A stretch of DNA of 64,000 nt from Comamonas sp. (lineage in GTDB: Bacteria > Pseudomonadota > Gammaproteobacteria > Burkholderiales > Burkholderiaceae_C): NCBI GenBank assembly GCA_021166775.1, contig JAJPEQ010000013.1, forward strand, positions 310,001 to 374,000. Reading direction: 5' to 3'. The notes below the pieces were generated by a model. It was not told where the DNA came from. It ran no database searches and saw only the letters and a program-made list of their open reading frames with translations. Below are positions 56,540-64,000 of the stretch, piece by piece (positions within the stretch are counted from its first letter, which is position 1; every line of letters starts with the position of its first letter). A program made the position numbers and the translations under genes.

Positions 56540-58333
56540 ATGACTTATCAGGCCCCCCTCAAGGACATGCTGTTCGTGATCGAGCACCTGGCGTGCATCG
56601 ATCAACTCTCAAGAATGCCGGGGTTCGAGGACGCGGGCCTCGATACCACGACCGCGGTGCTGGAGGAATGCGCCAAGTTCAACGAAGGCGTGGTTGCCCC
56701 GCTGAACGTCGACGGGGATCTGCACCCCAGTACCTGGAAGGCGGGCGAGGTCACGACCACGGAGGGGTTCAAACAGGCCTACCAGCAGTTTGCCGAAGGC
56801 GGCTGGCAGGGGCTGCAGCACCCCGTGGATTTTGGCGGCCAGGGCCTACCCAAGACGGTGGGTGCGGCCTGCGTGGAAATGCTCAACAGCGCCAACCTGA
56901 GCTTTGCGCTGTGCCCGCTGCTCACCGATGGCGCGATCGAGGCCTTGCTGACGGCCGGCAGCGAGCAGCTCAAGGCCGTCTATCTCGAAAAGCTGGTGTC
57001 GGGCGAGTGGACCGGCACCATGAACCTGACCGAGCCGCAGGCGGGCTCGGACCTGGCGCTGGTGCGCACCAGGGCCGAACCGCAGGGGGATGGCAGCTAC
57101 AAGGTCTTCGGTACCAAGATCTTCATCACCTACGGCGAGCACGACATGGCCGGGAACATCGTGCATCTCGTGCTGGCGCGCGTGCCCGGTGCGCCCGAAG
57201 GGGTCAAGGGCATCAGCCTGTTCCTCGTGCCCAAGTTCCTCGTGCGGGCCGATGGCAGCCTGGGCGCGCGCAATGACGTGCACTGTGTGAGCATCGAGCA
57301 CAAGCTCGGCATCAAGGCCAGTCCCACGGCGGTGTTGCAGTATGGCGACCACGGCGGGGCCGTGGGTTACCTTGTCGGCGAGGAAAACCGCGGGCTGGAG
57401 TACATGTTCATCATGATGAACGCCGCCCGCTATGCCGTGGGCGTGCAGGGCATCGCGGTGGCCGAGCGCGCTTACCAGCGCGCCGTGGCGTATGCGCGCG
57501 AGCGCGTGCAAAGCCGTCCCGTGGATGGCAGCGTCGCGGGCAGCGCGCCCATCATCCACCACCCGGACGTGCGCCGCATGCTCATGACCATGCGCGCGCT
57601 CACCGAGGGTTGCCGTGCCATGGCGGCGGTGGCGGCGTCGGCGTACGACGCCGCCCATCACCATCCGGATGAGCAGACCCGCAAGGACAACCAGATCTTC
57701 TACGAATTCCTGGTGCCGCTCGTCAAGGGCTACTCCACCGAGATGAGTCAGGAAGTGACGTCGCTGGGCGTACAGGTGCATGGCGGCATGGGCTTCATCG
57801 AGGAGACCGGCGCGGCCCAGCACCTGCGCGACGCGCGCATCCTTACGATCTATGAAGGCACCACGGCCATTCAGGCCAACGATCTGGTGGGGCGCAAGAC
57901 CATGCGCGATGGCGGCACGGTCGCCCGGGCCGTGGCCACGCGCATCGAGCATGTCGAGGCCGAGCTGCGCGCCAGTGGCACCGACGCCGCGCTGGCCATG
58001 GCCGCGCGCCTGGGCAATGCCCGCGCAGCCTACCTGGAAGTGGTGGGCTTCATGACGGCGCTGGGCGCGAAGAAGCAGATCAACGCCATCTTCGCGGGCA
58101 GCGTGCCCTACCTGATGCTTGCGGGCAATCTGGTGGCTGGCTGGCAGCTGGCGCGTTCGCTGCTGGTGGCGCAGGAACTCGCTGACAAGGGCCAGGACGT
58201 GGCGTTCATGCAGGCCAAGGTGGCAACGGCGCAGTTCTACGCGGAGCACATCCTCACACGTGCTCCGGGCTGGCGCGACGCGATCGTCCATGGCGGCGAG
58301 AGCGTCTGCGCGCTGGCGCTGGAAGCGTTTTGA
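56540..58333 (+). CDS. Acyl-CoA dehydrogenase, large (AcdB/FadE-like) type
   Basis: 597 residues. FAD enzyme that makes the alpha-beta double bond in acyl-CoA thioesters and passes electrons to EtfBA. Three-part core with MNLTEPQAGSDLALVRTRA (FAD/substrate), EEETGAAQHLRDARILTIYEGTTAIQANDL near 410-440 (catalytic Glu region) and a C-terminal extension of about 130 residues (ACDH_C), which marks the ~600-residue subfamily. Acyl chain preference cannot be told. Confidence 0.95.
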   Translation: MTYQAPLKDMLFVIEHLACIDQLSRMPGFEDAGLDTTTAVLEECAKFNEGVVAPLNVDGDLHPSTWKAGEVTTTEGFKQAYQQFAEGGWQGLQHPVDFGGQGLPKTVGAACVEMLNSANLSFALCPLLTDGAIEALLTAGSEQLKAVYLEKLVSGEWTGTMNLTEPQAGSDLALVRTRAEPQGDGSYKVFGTKIFITYGEHDMAGNIVHLVLARVPGAPEGVKGISLFLVPKFLVRADGSLGARNDVHCVSIEHKLGIKASPTAVLQYGDHGGAVGYLVGEENRGLEYMFIMMNAARYAVGVQGIAVAERAYQRAVAYARERVQSRPVDGSVAGSAPIIHHPDVRRMLMTMRALTEGCRAMAAVAASAYDAAHHHPDEQTRKDNQIFYEFLVPLVKGYSTEMSQEVTSLGVQVHGGMGFIEETGAAQHLRDARILTIYEGTTAIQANDLVGRKTMRDGGTVARAVATRIEHVEAELRASGTDAALAMAARLGNARAAYLEVVGFMTALGAKKQINAIFAGSVPYLMLAGNLVAGWQLARSLLVAQELADKGQDVAFMQAKVATAQFYAEHILTRAPGWRDAIVHGGESVCALALEAF

Positions 58334-58351
58334 ATGAACTCATCAAAAAAG

Positions 58352-58395
58352 AGAGCTGCTAGCGCTTTTATGTAAAGGCTTATCTGCCTTTTTTT
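58352..58395 (+). terminator. Repeat copy 5 with an intrinsic terminator
   Basis: AGAGCTGCTAGCGC at 58352-58365 is a copy of the dispersed repeat core. It is followed by the stem AAAGGC (58374-58379) / GCCTTT (58386-58391) with a 6-nt loop and four more T's to 58395. It sits 18-62 bp after the dehydrogenase stop and probably ends that transcript. Confidence 0.6.
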
Positions 58396-58418
58396 CCATT
58401 ATTTTCGGAGATTACTCC

Positions 58419-59372
58419 ATGGCTCTGTCCTCGGTATTCAGGAACCTTCGGCTCCCGGTGATTGGCTCGCCGCTGTTCATCATCAGCAACCCCAAGCTCG
58501 TGATCGCGCAATGCCAGGCGGGCATCGTCGGCTCCATGCCGGCGCTCAATGCGCGTCCCGCGTCGCAGCTTGATGAATGGCTGGCCGAAATCACCGAGAC
58601 CCTCGCCGCGTGGGACAAGGCTCACCCGGAACAGCCCGCCGCGCCGTTTGCCATCAACCAGATCGTGCACAAGAGCAATGACCGGCTGGAGCATGACATG
58701 CAGATGTGCGCCAAGTACAAGGTACCCATTGTGATCTCGTCGTTGGGCGCGCGCGAGGATGTGAACCACGCCGTGCACGACTGGGGTGGCATCGTGTTGC
58801 ACGACGTCATCAACGACCGTTTCGCGCACAAGGCGATCGAGAAGGGCGCCGATGGGCTTATCCCGGTGGCGGCAGGCGCCGGCGGCCACGCGGGCGTGAA
58901 GAGTCCGTTCGCGTTGGTGCAGGAGATTCGTCGCTGGTTCGACGGGCCGGTGGCGCTTTCGGGCGCCATCGCCACCGGCGGCGCGGTGCTCGCCGCGCAG
59001 GCCATGGGCGCGGATCTGGCCTACATCGGTTCGGCCTTCATCGCCACGCACGAGGCGCGCGCGCAGGAAGCCTACAAGCAGGCAATCGTCGACGGCACGT
59101 CGGATGACATCGTCTACACCAGCCTGTTCACTGGCGTGCACGGCAACTACCTTGCGCCCTCGATTCGCGCGGCCGGGCTCGATCCGGACCACCTGCCGGA
59201 GTCCGACCCGAGCAAGATGGACTTCGGCGGTGCCACGACCAAGGTGTGGAAGGACATCTGGGGTTGCGGCCAGGGCATCGCTGCTGTGACGGAGATCACT
59301 TCGGCCGCGGCTTTGGTGCAACGCTTGCAGCGTGAGTATCAGGCGGCGCGTGAGCGCCTCGCGTTGCACTGA
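58419..59372 (+). CDS. NAD(P)H-dependent flavin oxidoreductase / nitronate monooxygenase family
   Basis: 317-residue TIM-barrel FMN enzyme of the 2-nitropropane dioxygenase (NMO) family. LPVIGSPLFIISNPKLVIAQCQAGIVGSMPALNAR at the start, VPIVISSLGAREDVNHAVHDWG, GADGLIPVAAGAGGHAG (FMN phosphate and H-containing loop), ALSGAIATGGAVLAAQAMGADLAYIGSAFIAT. The GAGGHAG histidine is the family's catalytic base. A GGAG Shine-Dalgarno precedes ATG 58419. Physiological substrate (nitronates, or an enoyl/keto compound in acyl catabolism) is not known. Confidence 0.9.
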   Translation: MALSSVFRNLRLPVIGSPLFIISNPKLVIAQCQAGIVGSMPALNARPASQLDEWLAEITETLAAWDKAHPEQPAAPFAINQIVHKSNDRLEHDMQMCAKYKVPIVISSLGAREDVNHAVHDWGGIVLHDVINDRFAHKAIEKGADGLIPVAAGAGGHAGVKSPFALVQEIRRWFDGPVALSGAIATGGAVLAAQAMGADLAYIGSAFIATHEARAQEAYKQAIVDGTSDDIVYTSLFTGVHGNYLAPSIRAAGLDPDHLPESDPSKMDFGGATTKVWKDIWGCGQGIAAVTEITSAAALVQRLQREYQAARERLALH

Positions 59373-59429
59373 TTTTTTTCTTGCCGCGTGCCAACGCGCA
59401 CGCGGCCCCTTGCGTTAGATTGTTGCAGA

Positions 59430-59455
59430 CCCGCCGGATTGCCCGGCGGGTTTCT
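59430..59455 (+). terminator. Intrinsic terminator after the nitronate monooxygenase gene
   Basis: Perfect 8-bp stem CCCGCCGG (59430-59437) / CCGGCGGG (59443-59450) with loop ATTGC, followed by TTTCTT. It lies between the monooxygenase stop and the acyltransferase start. Confidence 0.7.
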
Positions 59456-59474
59456 TGCGTTCATTGCCTCCTTT

Positions 59475-60611
59475 ATGTCCGAGACTTCCCGCAGCGCCGT
59501 CATCGACGCGGCCAAGGCACTGGCCTGTACCGCCATCGTCTGGCACCACCTGGCGTTTTACGGCCCGATGTCGGATGTGATGCACGGGGCCTTTCCCGGC
59601 TTCATCGACTGGCTGGTGCGGTATGCGCGCATGGCGGTGCAGGTCTTCCTCGTCCTCGGGGGCTACCTCGCGGTCTCGCGTCTTGCGCCCGGCGGGCATG
59701 CGCGCGCAAGTCAGCCGTTGATGCGCATCGCGGGGCGGTTCGAACGCCTCGTGGTGCCGTACGCGGCCGCGCTGGTCGTCGTGATCGCGGTCAATGCCTT
59801 GGTGCGCCCGTGGCTGGACGATCCTGCGGTGGCCGGCACCGACCCGGGCCTGGCACAGTTGCTGGCCCATGCACTGCTGCTGCAGGGTGTGCTCGGGCAG
59901 GAGTCGCTGTCGGCGGGGGTCTGGTACGTGGCGATCGACTTTCAGCTGTTTGCACTGCTCACCCTGCTGCTGGCCGGTGCGCAGGGGCTGTCGCTGTGGG
60001 CACGCGGGCGCATGGGCTGGCGCTGGCACGGGCCGATGACGCTGGCTCAACTGCTCACGGTGTCCCTGGTGGCGGTTTCACTCTTGGGCTTCAATCGCAA
60101 CAGCGCCTGGGATGTGTGGGCGGTGTATTTCTTCGGGGCCTATGGCCTGGGGATGCTGGCGTTTTGGGGCGTGCATGCACGGCGTGCGAGCAGGGCGTGG
60201 CTGTGGGCGACCGTGATCGGCGTGCTCGCCGCGCTGGCGCTGTGGATGGATTGGCGCGACCGGATCGCGCTTGCGGCGGCCACGGCCTTGCTGCTCGTCG
60301 TGGCGCTGCGCGCGGGGCGCGCGCAGCGCTGGCTCGATTGGGTGGCGCTGCGTTGGCTCGGGCGGATTTCCTATTCGGTTTTCCTGGTGCACTTTGCACT
60401 GTGTCTGCTGGTCAATGCGCTGGTGGGTACGATCTGGCCCGCGTCGGTACCAGCCGCCGCCGCCGGAATGATCACAGCCTGGGGGCTTTCCGTGACCTGC
60501 GGTTGGTTGCTCTACGAATTGGTGGAGCGCCATGCGCACACTTGGCGTTCATCCCTGCGCTGGCAGGTCGGGCTCGTCGGCGCCGGTCTGGCCACCACCC
60601 TGCTGTCCTGA
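59475..60611 (+). CDS. Acyltransferase family 3 membrane protein
   Basis: 378 residues with about ten membrane helices, Acyl_transf_3 (OafA/NodX-like) family. The N-terminal AKALACTAIVWHHLAFYG holds the family's H-containing first helix and VQVFLVLGGYLAVSRLA the second. WLGRISYSVFLVHF is the conserved motif near the last helices. Such enzymes move acyl groups onto surface glycans or lipids. ATG 59475 is chosen because the upstream extension lies in a terminator. No glycan genes are close by. Confidence 0.85.
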   Translation: MSETSRSAVIDAAKALACTAIVWHHLAFYGPMSDVMHGAFPGFIDWLVRYARMAVQVFLVLGGYLAVSRLAPGGHARASQPLMRIAGRFERLVVPYAAALVVVIAVNALVRPWLDDPAVAGTDPGLAQLLAHALLLQGVLGQESLSAGVWYVAIDFQLFALLTLLLAGAQGLSLWARGRMGWRWHGPMTLAQLLTVSLVAVSLLGFNRNSAWDVWAVYFFGAYGLGMLAFWGVHARRASRAWLWATVIGVLAALALWMDWRDRIALAAATALLLVVALRAGRAQRWLDWVALRWLGRISYSVFLVHFALCLLVNALVGTIWPASVPAAAAGMITAWGLSVTCGWLLYELVERHAHTWRSSLRWQVGLVGAGLATTLLS

Positions 60612-60636
60612 GAGCCGCGGTGGCGGGGCTTGGCCT

Positions 60637-61044
60637 TCAGCGATGCAGTTCGCCCGCGCTTTCGGGCTGCCAGGTGATGGCGTCCACGCGCACCGTGACC
60701 TGGCCCGTGGGGCTGGGCATCGGCAGCTCCTGGCCCACGCTCAGGCCCAGCAGCGCGATGCCCACCGGGGCCAGCACCGAAACCTTCTCGGCCGAGCCAT
60801 CGAGATCCTTGGGGTAGACCAGCTGCAGCGTGCTGGTCTTGCCGGTTTCCAGGATTGTGAAGCGCACCGTGGAGTTCATGGTCACCACGTTGGGCGGCAT
60901 GTCCTTGGGCTCAAGCACATCGGCGCGATCGAGCTCGGCTTCCAGTGCATCGCGGCCCGGAAAGTCGCCTGTGCTCTTTTCGAGCAAGGTCTGCAGACGC
61001 TCGTAGTCGAGCGACGACAAGGTGATCTTGGGTTTGCTTGCCAT
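60637..61044 (-). CDS. rnk: Rnk-type nucleoside diphosphate kinase regulator (GreA/B-like C domain)
   Basis: 135 residues. Short coiled-coil N-domain (about 1-45) and a FKBP-like GreA/GreB C-terminal domain with VTMNSTVRFTILETGKTSTLQLVYPKD and VSVLAPVGIALLGLSVGQELPMPSP. Rnk binds RNA polymerase and was identified as a regulator of Ndk in Pseudomonas. Convergent with the acyltransferase gene (25 bp). Two hairpins separate it from gltA upstream. Confidence 0.9.
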   Translation of the reverse strand: MASKPKITLSSLDYERLQTLLEKSTGDFPGRDALEAELDRADVLEPKDMPPNVVTMNSTVRFTILETGKTSTLQLVYPKDLDGSAEKVSVLAPVGIALLGLSVGQELPMPSPTGQVTVRVDAITWQPESAGELHR

Positions 61045-61100
61045 GGCGGGTTCCTGTCAAAAATTCATCTTTGTGTCTGCGGCGGCCGCAAACGGACAAA

Positions 61101-61127
61101 GGCCCGGGCAACAGGGTTGTCCGGGCC
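61101..61127 (-). terminator. GC-rich hairpin between gltA and rnk
   Basis: 12-bp stem with one wobble pair: GGCCCGGGCAAC (61101-61112) / GTTGTCCGGGCC (61116-61127) with loop AGG. On the minus strand it is followed by TTTGTCC. It is the second hairpin after gltA and lies 57 bp before the rnk start. Confidence 0.5.
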
Positions 61128-61251
61128 AGTGCATCGCTTGGCGCTTCAAGCCGCGCGTCGTGCCTGTATTGTGCCGGTCTTTTGATTCTGAGCCAAGCGA
61201 TGTCGCATCATGGCGTCATCGATGGGGATGCCGTTGGCCGGCGAGGGATGC

Positions 61252-61282
61252 AAAAAAGCCCGTGGGCGGGATGCGCGCGGGC
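61252..61282 (-). terminator. Intrinsic terminator of gltA
   Basis: On the minus strand a stem GCCCG/CGGGC (61282-61278 and 61262-61258), extendable with wobble pairs, is followed by six T's (61257-61252). It starts 25 bp after the gltA stop. Confidence 0.6.
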
Positions 61283-61306
61283 GCTCGAAGCGCCGGGGAG
61301 GGCGGC

Positions 61307-62623
61307 TCAGCGCTCGCCCACCGGCTTGACGTTGCGCTCGGCGGCACCAACGTAGAGCTGGCGCGGGCGGCCGATCTTGTACTCGGGGTCGCTGATCATT
61401 TCGTTGAGCTGGGCAATCCAGCCCACGGTACGCGCCAGAGTGAAAATGCCGGTGAAGAGCTTGACCGGGATGCCGATCGCACGCTGCACGATGCCGGAGT
61501 AGAAATCCACGTTCGGATAGAGCTTGCGCTGCACGAAGTAATCGTCTTCCAGCGCGATCTTCTCGACCTGCTTGGCCAGGGCGAACAGCGGGTCTTTCTC
61601 CAAGCCCAGCTCGGCCAGCACCTCATTGCAGGTTTCCTGCATGAGCTTGGCGCGCGGGTCGTAGTTCTTGTAGACGCGGTGGCCGAAGCCCATGAGCTTG
61701 ACGCCGCTGTTCTTGTCCTTGACCTGTTCCATGAACTCACCGACCTTGGCGATGCCGCCATTGGCCTGCAGGTGTTCGAGCATGTTCAGGCACGCCTCGT
61801 TGGCACCGCCGTGGGCCGGGCCCCAGAGGCAGGCTACGCCGGCTGCGATGGCCGCGAACGGGTTGGTGCCCGAGCTGCCGCACAGGCGCACGGTGGAGGT
61901 GGAGGCGTTCTGCTCGTGGTCGGCGTGCAGGATGAAGATGCGATCCATTGCGCGCTCGATCACCGGATTGACCTGGTAATCCGCCGACGGTACACCGAAC
62001 ATCATGCGCAGGAAGTTGCCGGCGTAGGAAAGATCGTTGCGCGGGTACATGTAGGGCTGGCCCACGCCATACTTGTAGGCCATGGCCACCAGCGTCGGGA
62101 GCTTGGAAATCAGTCGGATCGCAGCGATTTCTCGGTGTTCCGCGTTATGAATGTCCGTGCTGTCATGATAGAAAGCCGAGAGCGCGCCGATCAGGCCCGT
62201 GAGCACCGCCATCGGGTGCGCGTCACGGCGAAAGCCCCGCAGGAAGAACTGCATCTGCTCGTGCACCATGGTGTGGTTGATCACGAGCTGGTGGAATTCA
62301 TCGCGCTGGCTCGCGTTGGGCAGTTCACCCTTGAGCAGGAGGTAGCAGGTATCCAGGAAATCGCATTGCGTGGCCAGTTGCTCGATGGGATAGCCGCGAT
62401 AGAGCAGACGCCCCTTTTCACCGTCGATGAAGGTGATGGTCGATTGGCACGACGCCGTCGAGAGGAAACCGGGGTCGTAGGTGAACATGCCGGTCTGGCT
62501 GTAGAGCTTGCGGATGTCCACGACATCCGGGCCCACGGTGCCGTGGTACACCGGAAGATCGACACTCGGGCTGCCGTTGTTGAACGACAGTGTCGCCTTG
62601 TGCTCCGCCAATTTCATAGTCAT
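61307..62623 (-). CDS. gltA: Citrate synthase
   Basis: 438 residues. Type II (hexameric, NADH-sensitive in many Gram-negatives) citrate synthase. Active-site residues lie in [26 protein letters not shown] (His), [16 protein letters not shown] (His) and VDFYSGIV (Asp). The N-terminal beta-domain ([29 protein letters not shown]) is typical of the long form. Start MTMKLAEHK at 62623 fits the AGGA Shine-Dalgarno; ATG 62617 is the alternative. Downstream of sdhE by 38 bp, the usual sdhCDABE-gltA order. Confidence 0.97.
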   Translation of the reverse strand: MTMKLAEHKATLSFNNGSPSVDLPVYHGTVGPDVVDIRKLYSQTGMFTYDPGFLSTASCQSTITFIDGEKGRLLYRGYPIEQLATQCDFLDTCYLLLKGELPNASQRDEFHQLVINHTMVHEQMQFFLRGFRRDAHPMAVLTGLIGALSAFYHDSTDIHNAEHREIAAIRLISKLPTLVAMAYKYGVGQPYMYPRNDLSYAGNFLRMMFGVPSADYQVNPVIERAMDRIFILHADHEQNASTSTVRLCGSSGTNPFAAIAAGVACLWGPAHGGANEACLNMLEHLQANGGIAKVGEFMEQVKDKNSGVKLMGFGHRVYKNYDPRAKLMQETCNEVLAELGLEKDPLFALAKQVEKIALEDDYFVQRKLYPNVDFYSGIVQRAIGIPVKLFTGIFTLARTVGWIAQLNEMISDPEYKIGRPRQLYVGAAERNVKPVGER

Positions 62624-62661
62624 CTCAGATTTCCTCGTTAGTGTGGCAATAGGGTGATCCG

Positions 62662-62952
62662 TCAGGCCCGTGCCTCAGTGAATGGACGGTTGCGCAACTG
62701 CTCCAGCACGGCCCGAACCTGCGCCACGTCCAACTCTCCCGTCGGTTCACGGCGACGCAGGAACAGATCCAGCAGATCGTTGTCGGGCAGATTCATCAGG
62801 AGCGTAAGGCCGAAAGCTTGATCCTCGCTGACGTTTGCGCCGTACGTGCTGAAAAAACGCTCGATGAAGATGTCGTTTTCCAGCAGCCCCCGGCGGCAGC
62901 GCCAGCGCAGGATGGACGCCTCGCGCTCGCCCAGTACGGTTGGCCCGGTCAT
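62662..62952 (-). CDS. sdhE: FAD assembly factor SdhE
   Basis: 96 residues, DUF339/Sdh5 family. Helps attach FAD covalently to SdhA. The family motif RRGLLEND (RGxxE) is at about residues 20-27, followed by [21 protein letters not shown]. It lies 6 bp after sdhB and 38 bp before gltA. Confidence 0.93.
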   Translation of the reverse strand: MTGPTVLGEREASILRWRCRRGLLENDIFIERFFSTYGANVSEDQAFGLTLLMNLPDNDLLDLFLRRREPTGELDVAQVRAVLEQLRNRPFTEARA

Positions 62953-62958
62953 GGCCGT

Positions 62959-63660
62959 TTACAGCGCGCGGTGGGCCATCAATTCCTTGATCTTGCCGAT
63001 GGCACGGTTGGGGTTGAGGTGCTTGGGGCAGACGTCAACGCAGTTCATGATACTGTGGCAGCGGAAGAGCCGGTAGGGGTCTTCCAGGTTGTCCAGGCGT
63101 TCGCCCGTGGCCTGATCGCGGCTGTCGGCGAGGAAGCGGTAGGCCTGCAGGAGCCCCGCCGGGCCCACGAATTTGTCAGGGTTCCACCAGAACGACGGGC
63201 AGGCGGTGGAGCAGCTCGCGCACAGAATGCACTCGTACAGACCGTCGAGCTCCTCGCGCTCCTCGGGCGACTGCAGGCGCTCCTTTTCGGGCGGCGGCTC
63301 GTCGTTGATGAGGTAGGGCTTGATCGAGTGGTACTGTTTGAAGAACTGCGTCATGTCCACGATCAGGTCGCGGATCACGGGCAGGCCGGGCAGGGGCTTC
63401 AGGATGATGGTCTCGGGCAGCGTGTGCATGTTGGTCAGACACGCCAGGCCGTTTTTGCCGTTGATGTTCATCGCGTCAGAGCCGCACACGCCTTCGCGGC
63501 AGGAGCGGCGGAAGGCGATCGACGGGTCTTCCTTTTTGAGCTTCATCAGGGCGTCGAGCAGCATGCGCTCGTGACCGTCGAGCTCGACCTCGTGGGTCTG
63601 CATGTAGGGGCGTTCGTCCTTGTCCGGGTCGTAACGATAGACTTTGATGGTGCGCTTCAT
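62959..63660 (-). CDS. sdhB: Succinate dehydrogenase iron-sulfur subunit
   Basis: 233 residues. Complex II subunit with three clusters: [2Fe-2S] in SCREGVCGSDAMNINGKNGLAC (about residues 54-75), [4Fe-4S] and [3Fe-4S] in CILCASCSTACPSFWW and CHSIMNCVDVCPKHLNP. Length is typical. Between partial sdhA (28 bp) and sdhE (6 bp). Confidence 0.97.
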   Translation of the reverse strand: MKRTIKVYRYDPDKDERPYMQTHEVELDGHERMLLDALMKLKKEDPSIAFRRSCREGVCGSDAMNINGKNGLACLTNMHTLPETIILKPLPGLPVIRDLIVDMTQFFKQYHSIKPYLINDEPPPEKERLQSPEEREELDGLYECILCASCSTACPSFWWNPDKFVGPAGLLQAYRFLADSRDQATGERLDNLEDPYRLFRCHSIMNCVDVCPKHLNPNRAIGKIKELMAHRAL

Positions 63661-63688
63661 GATTCTTTGCCTTGAATGAAGAACCCGC

Positions 63689-64000
63689 TCAGAACGTGCG
63701 GACCTTGGGAGGAATGGTGTCCACGGTCAGTGGCTTGAGGTTCACCGGCTTGTAGTCCAGGCGGTCGCCGTCGCGATGCCACAGCGTGTGCTTGAGCCAT
63801 TCCTTGTCGTTGCGCCCGAGGGGAAAATCGGGGTGGTCCGCAGGGTGCTCGTAGTCGTAGACCACGTGGGCGCCGCGACACTCGTGGCGCGCGGCCGCCG
63901 ACGTGATGGTCGCCCGGGCCACCTCGATGAGGTTTTCGACTTCCAGCGCTTCCATACGGGCGGTGTTCCAGACCAGGGACTTGTCCTGCAGGGAGATGTT
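63689..64000 (-). CDS. sdhA: Succinate dehydrogenase flavoprotein subunit (C-terminal part)
   Basis: The last 103 codons of sdhA; the rest lies beyond the window. The visible part reads NISLQDKSLVWNTARMEALEVENL followed by IEVARATITSAAARHECRGAHVVYDYEHPADHPDFPLGRNDKEW, the conserved C-terminal capping region with the catalytic-site-adjacent SRHE-like HECRGAH. The stop is at 63689. Confidence 0.95.
   Translation of the reverse strand, partial: NISLQDKSLVWNTARMEALEVENLIEVARATITSAAARHECRGAHVVYDYEHPADHPDFPLGRNDKEWLKHTLWHRDGDRLDYKPVNLKPLTVDTIPPKVRTF

Overview
This is a G+C-rich, densely coding stretch of a bacterial chromosome. Gene families and order (yebC-purD-hemF, lptFG/pepA, zapD-coaE-pilDCB, ftsK-lolA-galU-valS, sdhB-sdhE-gltA) point to a beta-proteobacterium of order Burkholderiales. 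The short dispersed repeats with an ATAGCTG..GCGC core fit the family Comamonadaceae. This placement rests on recognition of families and synteny, not on any database search. No rRNA, tRNA, CRISPR array, insertion sequence or prophage was found.

Layout. 1-9.6 kb: an amino-acid dehydratase cut by the window edge, a HerA-like ATPase, yebC, purD-hemF, rsfS-rlmH, and a divergent SsuABC-type transporter. 9.7-19.3 kb: maf, a cytochrome-d1-like propeller protein, rng, an aminotransferase, a CysB-family regulator, lptGF and pepA. 19.3-23.4 kb: a Tat-exported FccB-like flavoprotein paired with a Tat-exported Rieske protein, then a convergent ThDP enzyme. 23.4-38.2 kb: YlqF GTPase, an MFS carrier, uppP, zapD-coaE-pilD-pilC-pilB, rpmG/rpmB, trxB, ftsK, lolA and galU. 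38.3-41.1 kb: valS. 41.3-46.4 kb: a seven-gene minus-strand operon for a non-canonical cbb3-type oxidase with an SCO protein, an unassigned membrane protein and a two-part YeeE/YedE transporter. 46.6-54.3 kb: tsaD, a DUF2242 lipoprotein, a MoxR-DUF58-transglutaminase operon, a histone-deacetylase-like enzyme and an enoyl-CoA hydratase. 54.4-64 kb: etfBA, acyl-CoA dehydrogenase, a nitronate-monooxygenase-like enzyme, an acyltransferase, rnk, gltA, sdhE, sdhB and partial sdhA.

The most interesting material concerns sulfur and respiration. (1) The FccB-like flavoprotein has a Rieske protein as neighbour instead of the usual FccA cytochrome c. Its upstream region carries a perfect ATTC-N8-GAAT dyad, the form I recall for sulfide/persulfide-responsive SqrR/BigR repressors. 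(2) The cbb3-like oxidase has catalytic subunit CcoN with a CcoS-like N-terminal extension and keeps all heme and CuB ligands. It has a CcoO and a mono-heme cytochrome but no CcoP, CcoQ or CcoGHIS genes nearby, and an FNR/ANR-like box lies just upstream. Its operon ends with YeeE/YedE sulfur-transport genes. Together these suggest, but do not prove, sulfide or persulfide oxidation in the periplasm and respiration at low oxygen.

Most other genes are ordinary housekeeping genes. Smaller oddities are an RsfS with a histone-H1-like tail, absence of nadD and holC from their usual places, and repeat-derived sequence inside ylqF and the lolA signal peptide.
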